From contig CM077644.1 of NCBI GenBank assembly GCA_039707465.1, forward strand, positions 98,754,375 to 98,818,374: a stretch of 64,000 bases of DNA, written 5' to 3'. The stretch is from Rhabdophis nuchalis (Eukaryota > Chordata > Lepidosauria > Squamata > Natricidae). Position 1 is the stretch's first letter. Each line of letters opens with the position of its first letter. Positions 31,776-42,605 of the stretch are shown here, one piece after another. Under the pieces are notes generated by a model. It saw nothing but the letters and a program-made list of their open reading frames with translations, had not been told where the DNA came from and did no database searches. A program made the position numbers and the translations under genes.

Positions 31776-34574
31776 ATGTTTTGCAATGCCAGGTCCGTGG
31801 TCAACAAAGCCCCCCTCGTTCATGACCTTGTGTCAGAGGGGGAGCCGGACCTGGCAGGAATAGCGGAGACCTGGTTGGGCCACGAGGGTGGACTCCCCCT
31901 CGTTGAAATGTGCCCACCAGGTTACCGCGCTTTTCATCAGCCCCGGGCCCTAGGCAGGGGTGGTGGGGTAGCGGTTATTGTAAAGGAAGGTCTTGAGCCG
32001 AGAGAGACCGTTGTGCCTCAGACCACCGGTTGTGAGTCCCTCTGTGTGAAGTGGGGCCTAGGGAGGCAGTTGGGCTTGCTGGTTGTATACCTGGCTCCCC
32101 AATATGTAGCAGCAGCCCTGCCCGAGCTCCTGGAGGTGATCGCTACGGTGGCAGTTGAGACCCCCAGACTTTTAGTCATGGGGGACTTTAATTTGCCATC
32201 GGTGGGCGAATCATCCGAGGTAGCTCGGGAGTTCATGGCTTCCATGACGGCCATGGACCTGACCCAATTAATTCAAGGCCCCACCCACGAGGGTGGACAC
32301 ACCCCGGATCTCATCTTTGTCTCTGGCCAATGGAAGAGTGATCTGGGTATAGGGGATATAGTCATCACACCCTTGTCATGGTCAGACCACTCACTTCTCC
32401 GGCTCGACTTTCCAACCGCTACTCCCCTCCGCGGGGAGGCGGAACCTAAGTCACCAATTTGGTTCCGCCCCAGGCGCCTGATGGACCCTCATGGGTTCCA
32501 GGTGGCGCTTGGGCCACTCCCTGTACCCCTGACCCGCGCCCCGATGGAGGACCTCGTGGCCGCATGGAATACTGCGACCACGGGAGCCTTGGATCGGGTC
32601 GCGCCCTTGCGGCCTCTCCTGCGGCGGCGAACCGCCCTGGCTCCTTGGTTTACCGAGGAGCTGAGGGTGATGAAACGCCGCAAGAGATGCCTAGAGAGAA
32701 GATGGAGGTCTACTCGTTCTGAATCTGACCGGACACAGGTAAGAGCCCATTTACGGACTTACATTGTGGCGCTGAGAGTGGCCAAACGCCATCATTGTGC
32801 CACTCTCATAGCATCCGCAGACAACCGCCCTGCCGCCCTGTTTAGGGTGACCCGCTCCCTCCTTCAACAGAGGGTGCGGGAAGTCCCGCTACAGGGTAGA
32901 GCAGAGGAATTTGTGACTTTTCTGCAGGAGAAAATCGCTCAGATACAGAACGAGCTAGCCCCCATTCATGGCCCAGTGGGATGCCACGAGAGAGATCTTG
33001 TTTGGGAGGAGTTTGACTCCGTTACTTCCGAGGATATGGACAGGCTACGTGGGCGACTGCGAGCCACCACATGTTTATTGGACCCGTGTCCCTCCTGGCT
33101 TGTACTGGCATCCTGGGAGGTGACACGAGGCTGGCTCCAAGAGGTTGTCAACGCATCCTTAAGTGAGGGTTCCTTGCCTGCTTCCCTAAAAGAGGCTATG
33201 GTGAGGCCCCTCCTTAAGAAGCCCTCTTTGGATCCAGCTCTATTAAACAACTATCGTCCAGTCTCCAACCTTCCCTTCTTGGCGAAGGTTGTTGAGAGTG
33301 TGGTGGCACAACAGTTTCCCCGTCACCTGGAGGAAGTTGATTATCTAGACCCGCGCCAGCCCGGCTTTCGGCCCGGGCATAGCACCGAGACGGCATTGGT
33401 CGCGTTGGTCGATGATCTCTGGAGGGCCAGAGATGGGGGTTGTTCCTCCATCCTGGTCCTATTAGACCTCTCGGCGGCTTTCGATACCATCGACCATGGT
33501 ATCCTATTGCATCGGCTGGGGGGGTTGGGGGTGGGAGGCACCGTTTTATGGTGGTTCTACCTCTCTGGCCGATCGCAATTTGTGTTGGCAGGAGAGCAGA
33601 GGTCGACCTCGAGACCCCTCACATGTGGGGTGCCTCAGGGGTCGGTCCTCTCGCTTCTCCTGTTCAACACATATATGAAGCCGCTGGGTGAGATCATCCG
33701 TGGTTTTGGGGTAGAGTACCATCTCTACGCTGATGATACTCAGCTGTATATATCTACCCCAAACCACCCCAACGATGCCATAGCGGTGATGTGCCAGTGC
33801 CTGGAAGCCGTACGGATCTGGATGGGAAGTAACGGACTCAGACTCAACCCGACCAAGACCGAGTGGCTGTGGTTTCCGGCTGCCCGATTCAACCAGCTGA
33901 CTCCATCGCTGGCCATAGGGGGCGAACATCTTGCCCCTGTGGATGGGGCGCGCAACCTGGGTGTCCTCCTGGATGCCCGGCTCTCTATGGAAGATCAAGT
34001 GACAGCCGTGGCCAGGAGGGCGTTTTACCAGGTTCGCCTGGTTCGCCAGTTGCGCCCCCTATTGGATCGGGACGCCCTTCGCACAGTCACTCATGCTCTC
34101 GTGACATTCCGACTGGACTATTGTAACTCTCTCTACATGGGGCTCCCCTTGAGGTGCACCCGGGGACTTCAGCTGGTCCAGAATGCAGCCGCGCGAGCAA
34201 TTCTGGGAACTTCAAGGTTTACCCACATAACACCGCTCTTGCTCGAGCTGCACTGGCTGCCTGTCGTCTTCCGGGTGCACTTCAAGGTGTTAGTTATCAT
34301 CTTTAAAGCGCTCCATGGCTCGGGACCTAGCTATCTGCGGTATCGGATCCTGCCACATACATCCGCACGGCCGATTCGCTCCCACAGAGAGGGACTTCTC
34401 CGGGTGCCGTCCACTAGACTCTGTCAGCGGGCGACGCCCAGGGGAAGGGCTCTCTCTGTGGCAGGCCCAGCCCTCTGGAACGACCTTCCCCCCGACATTA
34501 GAACGACCACGGACCTCCGCTCCTTCCGTCTAAAATTAAAAACACATCTTTTCTGCTTGGCCGGCCTAGGGTAG
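31776..34574 (+). CDS. L2 retrotransposon endonuclease/reverse transcriptase
   Basis: A single uninterrupted frame of 932 codons. Residues 1-210 are the apurinic-like endonuclease: CNARS at 3-7, ETW at 31-33, GDFN at 136-139 and SDH at 203-205. This domain nicks target DNA. Residues about 470-760 are the reverse transcriptase: NYRPVS at 492-497, LDLSAAFD at 563-570 (D564, D570), GVPQGS at 618-623, and YADD at 651-654. The C-terminal 170 residues carry the L2 domain ([20 protein letters not shown], ending LFCLAGLG). The first methionine lies in-frame just inside the truncated 5' end, and the frame continues upstream as LRL, so some N-terminal residues are probably lost. Compared with the copy at 45812, two residues are missing at WWF-YLSGRS (about 592-599), and a usual P is L in SVLSLLLF (626-628). 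Whether the protein is active cannot be told from sequence alone. Confidence 0.93.
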   Translation: MFCNARSVVNKAPLVHDLVSEGEPDLAGIAETWLGHEGGLPLVEMCPPGYRAFHQPRALGRGGGVAVIVKEGLEPRETVVPQTTGCESLCVKWGLGRQLGLLVVYLAPQYVAAALPELLEVIATVAVETPRLLVMGDFNLPSVGESSEVAREFMASMTAMDLTQLIQGPTHEGGHTPDLIFVSGQWKSDLGIGDIVITPLSWSDHSLLRLDFPTATPLRGEAEPKSPIWFRPRRLMDPHGFQVALGPLPVPLTRAPMEDLVAAWNTATTGALDRVAPLRPLLRRRTALAPWFTEELRVMKRRKRCLERRWRSTRSESDRTQVRAHLRTYIVALRVAKRHHCATLIASADNRPAALFRVTRSLLQQRVREVPLQGRAEEFVTFLQEKIAQIQNELAPIHGPVGCHERDLVWEEFDSVTSEDMDRLRGRLRATTCLLDPCPSWLVLASWEVTRGWLQEVVNASLSEGSLPASLKEAMVRPLLKKPSLDPALLNNYRPVSNLPFLAKVVESVVAQQFPRHLEEVDYLDPRQPGFRPGHSTETALVALVDDLWRARDGGCSSILVLLDLSAAFDTIDHGILLHRLGGLGVGGTVLWWFYLSGRSQFVLAGEQRSTSRPLTCGVPQGSVLSLLLFNTYMKPLGEIIRGFGVEYHLYADDTQLYISTPNHPNDAIAVMCQCLEAVRIWMGSNGLRLNPTKTEWLWFPAARFNQLTPSLAIGGEHLAPVDGARNLGVLLDARLSMEDQVTAVARRAFYQVRLVRQLRPLLDRDALRTVTHALVTFRLDYCNSLYMGLPLRCTRGLQLVQNAAARAILGTSRFTHITPLLLELHWLPVVFRVHFKVLVIIFKALHGSGPSYLRYRILPHTSARPIRSHREGLLRVPSTRLCQRATPRGRALSVAGPALWNDLPPDIRTTTDLRSFRLKLKTHLFCLAGLG

Positions 34575-34758
34575 TCTCTCTTCTATAGGGTTTTTAATAT
34601 ATTAATTTATGGGGAATCTTAGTATTTTAATGGGGAATTTTTAGCACAGGAATATCGTTTAATCTGTTTTTAAATATGTTTGTATATTTATTGTTTTTTA
34701 TCCTCCCTGTGCACCGCTCCGAGTCCCTATGGGGAGAGGGAGCGGTCTACAAATTAAA

Positions 34759-34760
<2 letters not shown>

Positions 34761-34843
<83 letters not shown>
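34761..34843. repeat. (ATT)n tail of the L2 LINE
   Basis: About 27 uninterrupted ATT units directly after the L2 3' terminus, consistent with a tail made during target-primed reverse transcription and later expanded. Confidence 0.95.
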
Positions 34844-34844
<1 letters not shown>

Positions 34845-35151
34845 TTGTAGAGTCAACAATTAAAACATGGAATCTTTGACAAACCAATCAAAGGAAGTAA
34901 AACCTGCAATCCCTCATGCAAATGTTTGGGGGTTTCCTCTTATATACTTGGCATGCTCTTACATAGTAATGGTTTGGCAATGACAGAGTGGGGGAGCCAG
35001 CCCTGATTTGGCCACTAGCTATAGCTCGAAATTTGACAATATATGAAAACTGGAAATCTTTACTAATCAGGATTCCCAAATGCAAGAGGCATATTCCTGG
35101 GTACACTTATTTGCATGTTTAGCTCCCACCCAGGCATTCCAAGCAACATTA
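34844..35151. other. No feature recognised
   Basis: Sequence between the L2 tail and a hAT element. Nothing recognised. Confidence 0.4.
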
Positions 35152-35159
35152 GTTTAGCT

Positions 35160-35509
35160 CAGTGCTTCTCAATTATTTTCTGTCATGCCCCCCCTAGGAA
35201 GAAGAAAACATTTTGCGCCCCCCGCGCGACTGTAAATAGTATCATTTGTCTATAAAATTGTTATAAGTACACCTCTGCATAACACTGTATCCTTATTAAC
35301 GTATAAGAGAATAAAAAAAGAAAGAAATGTGGATCAATTTACAACAAAGAATAGCTTTATTAACTGTAGCAGAAAAGATTTAAAGTGCATTAGAAATTTT
35401 AAAAAAATTAAATCCTTAATTAAACTAAACTGCCGAGGTCAAACGCGCCCCCCTTTACGGAGCCTCGCGACCCCCCTGGGGGGCCCGCCCCACTGTTTGA
35501 GAAGCACTG
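35160..35509. mobile_element. hAT MITE, perfect target copies
   Basis: Ends CAGTGCTTCTCAA and TTTGAGAAGCACTG. Perfect target copies GTTTAGCT lie at 35152-35159 and 35510-35517. The GC-rich inner ends (GTCATGCCCCCCCTAGG; GCGACCCCCCTGGGGG) frame an AT-rich core. Non-coding. Confidence 0.93.
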
Positions 35510-35599
35510 GTTTAGCTGAACATTTGACTTTTCCCTGGTTACATCTACCAAGCCTGCAATTCCAACAGAAAAGGCATGATACTGGTCCCTTTTACTAAG

Positions 35600-35765
35600 G
35601 AATGTCATCTGATGGGACCCAGGAGGAGAGTCTTTTCTGCTATTGCACCAGCCTTCTGGAATATCACATTTTATAGTTTTAATTTATATGAATGGGGTTT
35701 TGATTTGGTTGTTTATTTGTATTTATTATTATTTTTCTTTTAACTGTGGGAACTTCCCAGAATCA
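35600..35765 (+). mobile_element. Decayed L2 3' fragment
   Basis: GGACCCAGGAGGAGAGTCTT and CAGCCTTCTGGAATATCAC match the L2 C-terminal coding region (GCCCAGGGGAAGGGC, CAGCCCTCTGGAACGAC), followed by a TTTTAATTTATATG 3' UTR-like region. Heavily decayed. Confidence 0.5.
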
Positions 35766-35776
35766 AAATAACAGTA

Positions 35777-36150
35777 CAGGTAACCATTAACTCACAACTA
35801 CTCGTTTAGCAACCATTTGAAGGGGCCTGAAAAAAGTGGCTTATGACATGTCCTCGCATTTACATTGGTTGCAGCATCCTCACTGTCACATGATCAAAAT
35901 TCAACTGAATTTACAAACTTAGAAACTGAACTTAGAAACAGTATGTATTTATAATGGTTGCAGCATCCTGGGGTCATGTGAATACCATGTGTGATCTTCC
36001 CAGGCAGCATCTGACAAGCAAAGTCAAAGGGAAGCCAGATTCCCTTAATTACCATGTGATTTGCTTAACAATGTGGCAAAAAAGTCATAAAATTGGGCAC
36101 GACTCATTTAACAATTTCCATTGTACTAATAAGTTGAGGACTACTGTTCA
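35777..36150 (-). mobile_element. Tigger-like MITE
   Basis: The left end CAGGTAACCATTAACTCACA follows TA (35775-35776). The right end TAATAAGTTGAGGACTACTG is followed within a few bases by TA (36151-36152). Interior words are shared with 12522-12900 in the opposite direction (GGCTTATGACATG, GGTTGCAGCATCC, TCACATGATCAAAATT). Confidence 0.68.
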
Positions 36151-36187
36151 TAGGTAGCAGGGGTGTTACTGTCACATATATAATATA

Positions 36188-37393
36188 CTAGCTGTACCGG
36201 GCCACGCATTGCTGTGGCCCAGTCTGGTTAAATGGCCAACCAAACTGTCTACACACAACCACCGTATAACCACCAACCTACCTACCTACTCTATTTCTCC
36301 CTCTCTATCTATCCCTGTACCTACCTACCTACCTACCTACCTACCTACCTACCTACCTACCTACTGTATTTCTCCCTCTCTATCTATCCCTGTACCTACC
36401 TACCTACTGTATTTCTCCCTCTCTATCTATCCTTGTACCTACCTACGTACCTACCTACTGCATTTCTTACTTTCTTCCTCTACCTACCTACCTACATACC
36501 TACTATTTCTCTCTCTCTCTCTCTCTATCCCTCCCTCTACCTCTCTATCCACCTCGCTGATGCTGCCACTGTGCCTGCAGCTCTTGGCGCTTCTGCCGCC
36601 TCCCCACAGTCGGCTTGGCCCCCCTCCCTCCCTCGGGGCTGGCAGCTGCAGCCACCTTGTGGCTTCGCGGGGTGCCGTGTCCGTTTCTCCTGGGGGTGGG
36701 GGCAGGTTTCCGCCTCCGTGCCTCCTCGCTGATGCTGTCATGGTGCCTGCCGCTCCTGGCGGTTCTGCCGCCGCGGCCGCAGCCTAGCCTTCCGCCTCCC
36801 CATGGTGGCAGCACTGGCGAGAAGAGATCAGTGGGGGTGGGGTTGCCGTGGCGGTGGCGAGGGCGCCGGGAGTGGCGGTGGCATCGGTGAGGAGGTAGAG
36901 GGTTACCCCCCCGCGAGAGGCCAGACGCGGTGTCCCGCAGGACTGCAGGGTGTCTGGGGCTGTTGGCTTGAGGGGGGGGAGGGCCGGGTTGGCAGTGGGG
37001 GAGCGGTGGAGGCATCAGGAGCAGTGAGGAGCATGGAGGCGAAGCTTTCTCCCCCCCCCCCAGATGCCGGGTGCGGCATCCCACGAGGCTACCGGGTGGC
37101 TTTGGCCATTGGCTTGGCCCAGGGAGGCGCATGCGTAGATATCCGCGTTGCCCTCAGCAACATACCGCCTCAAGGCCATTCACTGATGCAACAGCCGGGT
37201 GGGAGGAGTTACAGGGAGGTAAAAACCTGATCAGTGGGTACATTTTATATTTGTGTACAATAGGCACAAAATGAGTACGTATTCTATTGTCAGAAGTCCT
37301 TGGGAACATTGCGTCAAAATTTGGTGTAAATCTGCAGTAGTTTTTGAGATTAGCGACTATGTACAAACTATTTTACATTTTTATTTATATAGA
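36188..37393 (-). mobile_element. Helitron-like element, 1.2 kb, non-autonomous
   Basis: On the minus strand it starts TCTATATAAATAAAAATG (or three bases earlier, TCT) and ends GGCCACAGCAATGCGTGGCC, CGGTACAGCTAG, then T. A stem GCCAC/GTGGC about a dozen bases before a terminal CTAG followed by T is the Helitron 3' signature. A second copy lies at 62061-62586. Near the 3' end are (GTAG)n blocks and AGAGGGAGAAATACAGTAGG words. The core 36553-37210 is GC- and CpG-rich with internal repetition (TCGCTGATGCTG at 36555 and 36727). No helicase or Rep motifs. Confidence 0.65.
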
Positions 37394-37624
37394 AGATGAG
37401 GATAAGGATATTGATGAAGGTCTCATTCTATGCTAACAAGTTGCAATTGGTTTCAACGTATTACCCCCTGGTTCTGAAAACTACATAACTATCGGAGTCT
37501 AAAACTGCCTTTTAGCACTGAACGATACTGTGTTAGAAATGAGATTTGCAACAATGCTATTTTAACTCCCAGAAGTAGGATTTCCCTTGCTTCCATTATA
37601 GAACTGCATGGCTGTAGCTACTTA
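37394..37624. other. No feature recognised
   Basis: AT-rich flank between the Helitron-like element and the L2 fragment. Confidence 0.35.
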
Positions 37625-38340
37625 CCTTTATTTGTTTGTTCAATTTCTATAGCTGCCCATCTCAGTAAATAACTCCAGGCAGCTTACAATATAGAACATA
37701 TATTACAATTTAAAAATTAAAAAAAAAACATTTTAAAACAATAAAAACAAAGCCTGTAGAAAACATTAAAACATCCAATCCAAGGCACATGAGCAAGATA
37801 TTTGGCCTGCTAGCAATATAGCAATAACACTTATATACCGCTTCAGCATATTGCCGCTAACAATCTGGCTCCTCATTTTACTGACCTCGGAGGATGGAAA
37901 GCTGAGTCAACCTTGAACTTGGTGAGATTCAAACTGCCAATTTGTAGGTAGTCGGCAGTCAGCAGAAGTAGCCTGCAGTACTGCATTCTAACCACTGCGC
38001 CACCACAGATCTATGTATCCAGCAAAGGGGGTCCTTGGCGCATTCAGTGCCCCAGACTTGAAAACATACTAGACTTTTAAGGCCTCACAAGGAATTGACA
38101 GAGTTGGGGACATTCGAAGGGAGGATGTCCCAGGGCCACTGCAGGTAAATGTTTCCTTCTAGCCCCTGACAGCTGACATTCTTTGGCTGATGGAAGCTGC
38201 AGCAGGCCCATCCTGTTTGACCTAGTTTTGACACATAGGGACTCTTTAAAAAGATGATCCTTCAAGTACCCGCTTCCAAGGCTTTTATAGATAACCACCA
38301 ACACTTTGAACTTCACCTGGAACACTCCGGTAACCATGCT
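37625..38340 (-). mobile_element. Decayed L2 3' end split by a SINE
   Basis: Bases 38077-38337 encode on the minus strand FQVKFKVLVVIYKS...GLLQLPSA, the decayed counterpart of [14 protein letters not shown]...GLLRVPST in the intact L2 ORF. Bases 37625-37800 are the 3' tail (plus strand AGCTGCCCATCTCAGTAAAT). A tRNA-derived SINE lies between the parts. Confidence 0.75.
37812..38010 (-). mobile_element. tRNA-derived SINE inside L2
   Basis: Reverse complement of the 10171 family: AGCAATAACACTTATATACC tail, GACCTCGGAGGATGGAAAGC body, and GTACTGCATTCTAACCACTG head. Confidence 0.85.
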
Positions 38341-39739
38341 GCACTTTCTTCTTCTCGTCTTTGCAGTTCAGACCCTCTGAAAATTCAGTATTTCAAAAAA
38401 AGTAGAACACAAGATTCTGAATCTGAATATAATTTTAAATCTTTTTAAAAATTTTGATATACATATTCCATTGGTGTTACGTTTATGGCCTGACTAAATG
38501 AAATAAAATAATAGAAAATCGGAGGGGGGGGGCACACACCAATGATCAATGGGAGGCTGGGAAAACCTACTGGAGAGCTGGAACAAAATGGAAACTAATC
38601 CCATGGACTTCTTCTCCAAATGGCTTCATGGAACATATTTTAGGAAGAACGGAAGGGAGGGGGAAGTCAAGAATATATAATAAGCAGCCAGTGTAAAGAA
38701 AAGGTTTTCCCTTGACATGCGTTTAGCTGTAAAATACTGACTACTGTCTGGAAATGCAATTTTATTATGTAATATGCTTTGTCGGGGAAAACTGCAGCAA
38801 TGGAGCCAAAAGGCAAGTGCTATTGGAAATGGAATTCTCATTACTGCAAAACCAAAGCTATAGGTTAACCAAAGAAATATTAGCTGCAATATTTTAAAAG
38901 TTTATTGTATCTTTTGGACTCTTCTACTTGTATACTGCACCTGCACCCTTTCTCTTTGTGCCTTTGTGTTCCCTACCCCTGACCTAGAGGAACTCTCTAG
39001 TAAGCGGATGGATAGGTGTCATGAAGTTTGCCATAAAAAAACCAAAATGTATTGGTTAAAAAGACAGAGTTGTGCATAAAAACTGGCTCATGTTTCTGTA
39101 TAGGAAAAAAATTACATATTTGGCAAATATGCCAGTTTAAAGGGAAGATGGTGATGCCTGTCACTCTGGGAGTCACCGTAAACTGATGACAGACAACCAC
39201 AGTATTTAACAGCTGCATTCTTAAAAGTGAACAAACGTACAAATAGACAAAATACTTTTAAAGAGAGATCTTGAGAGATGCCAAGCAATTTCTAAATCAA
39301 TCCAAAATACAAGAAATGTGGATCAAACGTTTGAATAATCTTGGGGGTTTCTGAACTGGAAATATTTCTGAACATCTAATTCGACATTTTTCACCCACTA
39401 TGACTTTGGACTTGTTAATATTAATTGCTCAGTTTTATTGTTTGGGAAATTTCATACGTCTCAAGTTAACATCCTCCCCTCCCCTGGAAACAAAGTTCAT
39501 TAATATGACAGTGCTTTGCTCTGCTATAATTGAAAAGACCCTAACTGACCAGAATAGCCAGAGCAATGTGGTGAGAATCAATGTAGTCAAAAGGAATATC
39601 ACGATGGATCAAAAGCTTATGATTCTGAAGATTTTTTTTTACAATATTTTGTTTATTAATGGGTCAGATTGTTGCACATGGCAAGTTCTAAGTGGGGGCT
39701 GACTTGTGAGCACCTAGTGGAAAGAAATATGACTTAGAA
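38341..39739. other. No feature recognised
   Basis: Contains an 8-9 base G run at about 38524. Open frames at 38626-38889 and 38997-39242 (-) and 39400-39702 (+) have no motifs. Confidence 0.45.
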
Positions 39740-39842
39740 CAGGGGTCTCCAACCTTTGCAACTTTAAGTCTGAAGGATTTCAGCTCGCAGAATGGGAGCT
39801 GAAGTCCTTCAGACTTAAAGTTGCAAAGGTTGGAAACCTCTG
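39740..39842. mobile_element. Palindromic hAT-like MITE, shortened arms
   Basis: Ends CAGGGGTCTCCAACC and GGTTGGAAACCTCTG. Perfect target copies ACTTAGAA lie at 39732-39739 and 39843-39850. It is 103 bp, shorter than its 121-135 bp relatives, with the central CTGGCTGG segment lost. Confidence 0.9.
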
Positions 39843-39912
39843 ACTTAGAAAATGGGCACAACAAGTAGTAGGATTTTAAAAGAATTCACTTCAACTAATC
39901 AGGTAGTGTCTG

Positions 39913-40285
39913 TAGTTAGTCCTCGATTTATGACCACAATTGAGCTCAAAATGTCTGTTACTAAGCAAGTTGTTGAGTGGGTTTTGACCCATTTTATGAT
40001 CCTTTCTTGTAGTGAATCACTGCAGTTATTAAGTTAGTATCACAAATGTTAGGTAAATCTGGCCTCCCTATTGATTTTGCTTGTCAGAAAGTCGTAAAAG
40101 ATGATCGCATGACCCTGGGACATTTCAACCATCATAAATATGAGCCAGTTGCCAACTATCCAAATTTTGGTCATGTGACCAGGAAATTCTGCAAGTGTGA
40201 AAAATGGTCATAAGTCATTTTTTGAGCTGTTTTACTTCAAACAGTCATTAAACTAAACTAATGGTTATATGTTGTGGTCTACCTG
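39913..40285 (+). mobile_element. Tigger-like MITE
   Basis: Starts TAGTTAGTCCTCGATTTATG and ends TATGTTGTGGTCTACCTG followed by TA. Inside are ATTGAGCTCAAAATGTCTG, GATCGCATGACCCTGGGAC, AAAAATGGTCATAAGTCA, the full set of words of this family. The left TA is mutated to TG. Confidence 0.72.
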
Positions 40286-40972
40286 TAATAGTATTTGTCT
40301 TATTGTCTTCAGTCTTCAAAACTGACAATGCTTCTTGGATGTGCAACAAAATGTTTTTCAATGAAAAAAAATCAAGAAAGTCCAATTGCCTTTTGGAAAA
40401 GCATCTTTGGGATAACCTGCTCCATGAACTTTTCTGGCACACGCAATCAGAAAGGCTCTGAGAAATGCTCAAAAAGTTTTCTTTATTGATGAACACCAAA
40501 TGTACAGGAATCTCGCCAGCTTGTCTGCTTTCCTTTAAGGAAAAAGCAGATATAGACCTAATGCCTTGACTTTCTTCTCCTTCACAGATTCCTAAGCTGA
40601 AATGTCCCTTTACTCCCTTATCGGGGTCTTCTTCCCTTCAGTCAGTGCTTCTACCAGCTCAGTGATGATTCCATATCATAATAGAAATTACATTACGAAA
40701 ACATTGCTGTTTCTTAAGGTTTTTATGAATCATCAAGTTTAACATTTGTTAACATAGAAGTGCTTTAATTTTAATAACTGCCATATCTTAACAAGTCCTG
40801 ACACAGTAGTCTAAATTACTCTGCATTTGAGAGAATTTAAAAAAATAGTTACAGATTACATACCATCAGAACTGTTCCTCCATTCTTTACACATAATATA
40901 AAAGAACACAGAAGCTATAAAAGATAAGACTGGTCATGCTCTCATGGAAGAATACTTGTTAAGTTGCGTATC
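40286..40972. other. No feature recognised
   Basis: Three overlapping open frames near 40248-40499 on both strands lack motifs. Confidence 0.4.
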
Positions 40973-41355
40973 TGTCAGGGTTCCAAGAAACACCCCCAAT
41001 GAAAGAAAACAAGCTTGAGTTTCCTCAAAGTTCCATTTTATTAGAGATTTCATATTGGCACATCTGGGAAAACCCAAATCTGAAAGCTTCCAGGTTTTCC
41101 CATCCAGTTGAAAATTCAAGACCCTGCTCCAACACTCACAAGTCCATCACATGCTCCAATCCTTCACTGCCATGAAGACAGACTTCTCCCATCCACATCC
41201 GGCCAGGTGCAGGGACAAAAGTGACCTTGATGTTCTGAGAAAGAATGTTATTATGGCTACACATCATTCATACTCTATATAATCCCATTTCCCCATAGTA
41301 GAAACTGTATCAGGCCTGAAATAGAAAAAGTAAAAGATGGCTTCCAGGTCTGACA
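40973..41355 (-). mobile_element. Solo LTR of a retroelement
   Basis: A 383-bp unit with short inverted ends TGTCAG and CTGACA. On the minus strand a TATA-like GATTATATAGAGT (about 41273-41285) lies about 240 bases before an AATAAA signal (within CTCTAATAAAATGG, 41035-41048), the order expected in an LTR promoter-to-poly(A) unit. Flanks GTATC and ATACC match at 3 of 5 and differ by transitions, compatible with an old 5-bp target duplication. No internal retroviral genes are nearby, so it is solo. Whether ERV or Gypsy is unknown. Confidence 0.65.
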
Positions 41356-42429
41356 ATACCAAGTATATGAAGAAGTTGGCACCACACACATAAAAAAATA
41401 CATACACAATTTATTGACCCTGTTTTCTTACTAGGAACTTACTTGGATAGCTATTTTAGAATGGTGTACCATGCCAGTCATTGGTTTCTAAATTATTTTG
41501 TAATTATTTAAACAAAAAAACTCATAGGATCTGATCAACTACACAAGAGGAAAATTCTTGGAAAGCGGTGGCCTGCCGAAATATACCCACAAAGCAAAAC
41601 CATTAACTTTTGGGCCTAATCTGGGAACTTCCTCTCTAAATCCATGTCACTTCACTCTAAGTGCTTAGATAATTTTAGCTTTTTTTAGGACTGAAAGATC
41701 TTACAACGTTCTTTGTATTTATTATCTTTGGATGGTCAACTATATTATTTCAATGGTATCCCAATGTAGTAATCCAGTTCTGTGGTATTTGGAAGCTTTT
41801 TTGCTCATTTTGCTGAGAATAGCCCTGGATTAAACCTTAGCTGGACACTGTCACCGACTGATAATGAATATAAATTCATTAGCACTTTCTGCCTCATTGC
41901 TCGCCACAATTTTGTATATGGACTTGTAATGTGGCCAACATCCTTGAGCCATGATATGACTCATGGGTGTTCAGCTACAATACAGTTTAGGGTGGCTTCC
42001 ATACCATATTTTTCTTCCTCCTCATGTCACACATAATTTTGTGCCTAACATTTATAGTTCAAGCAACTGTAGGGGAAAAAATAGAGGGAACCTCACAGCC
42101 TTGACAACCAAGTTCAATGACAAACCCACTTGGCTGTTGCCCCCTCCAAGACTGCAATTGAATTCTGCTTGACATGAAATCTGGTTGAAGATTCATGATT
42201 TCAGCATCATGGAATCATATTGCCAAAAGCAGTGAGCGAAGAACGATGAGCCACGTTCACTCTTGGAACTGGATCTACCAAGCATTTCTCTAGGAAGCAT
42301 TTTGTTGCTATTGTGTTACTACAGAATCTTTACTGCAGTGTGACTAGATGCAAAATACTCATGCATAAGCCTATGAAAACACTAAGTAAGCAGTTTGGTG
42401 ACATCTTAGACTTGTCTGTTATCTTTCCT
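41356..42429. other. No feature recognised
   Basis: No motif-bearing frames or repeat termini recognised. Confidence 0.4.
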
Positions 42430-42605
42430 CCAGAAGTTCAGAGTGGCACACATATAACTTTCTTTTCTGATATTTCCCCACAATGATAGTCCTGTTAGAA
42501 AGATTTGAGTGTGAGAGTGATTGGCCAAAGGCACCCAATGAGCTTCTCTGGCTAGAGTCTGGGGCTGTCCATTCCTAGGCTAACACCTAAACTACTTCCC
42601 ATCCT
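42430..42605 (-). mobile_element. Old SINE, related to 7436-7875
   Basis: The plus strand reads GAGTGATTGGCCAAAGGCAC, CCCAATGAGCTTC, then TAACACCTAAACTACTTCCC. This is the reverse of a SINE with a tRNA-like head and the GTGACTGGCCCAAGG-type middle. Decayed. Confidence 0.45.

Larger units (their letters stand above)
31745..34843 (+). mobile_element. L2-clade LINE with intact EN-RT ORF
   Basis: About 3.1 kb: a few upstream bases, the 932-codon ORF (31776-34574), a 3' UTR of about 185 bases, the terminal hairpin GCACCGCTCCGAGTCCC...GGGAGCGGTCTAC, and an (ATT)n tail. It starts at the beginning of the endonuclease domain, so ORF1 and the 5' UTR are missing; this is a 5'-truncated insertion. L2 rather than CR1 is chosen from the RT motifs ([30 protein letters not shown]). 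No clear target duplication was found. Confidence 0.93.

Noticed and set aside
32018..34533. Secondary frames of 60-150 codons on both strands
   Set aside because: They are shadows of the intact L2 ORF.
36553..37210. A CpG-island promoter
   Set aside because: The CpG-rich block sits wholly inside a mobile element, has internal repeats and no neighbouring exon.
36209..37230. Overlapping 142-195 codon frames on both strands
   Set aside because: They lie in the GC-rich core and (GTAG)n part of the Helitron-like element, in several frames at once, with no domain.
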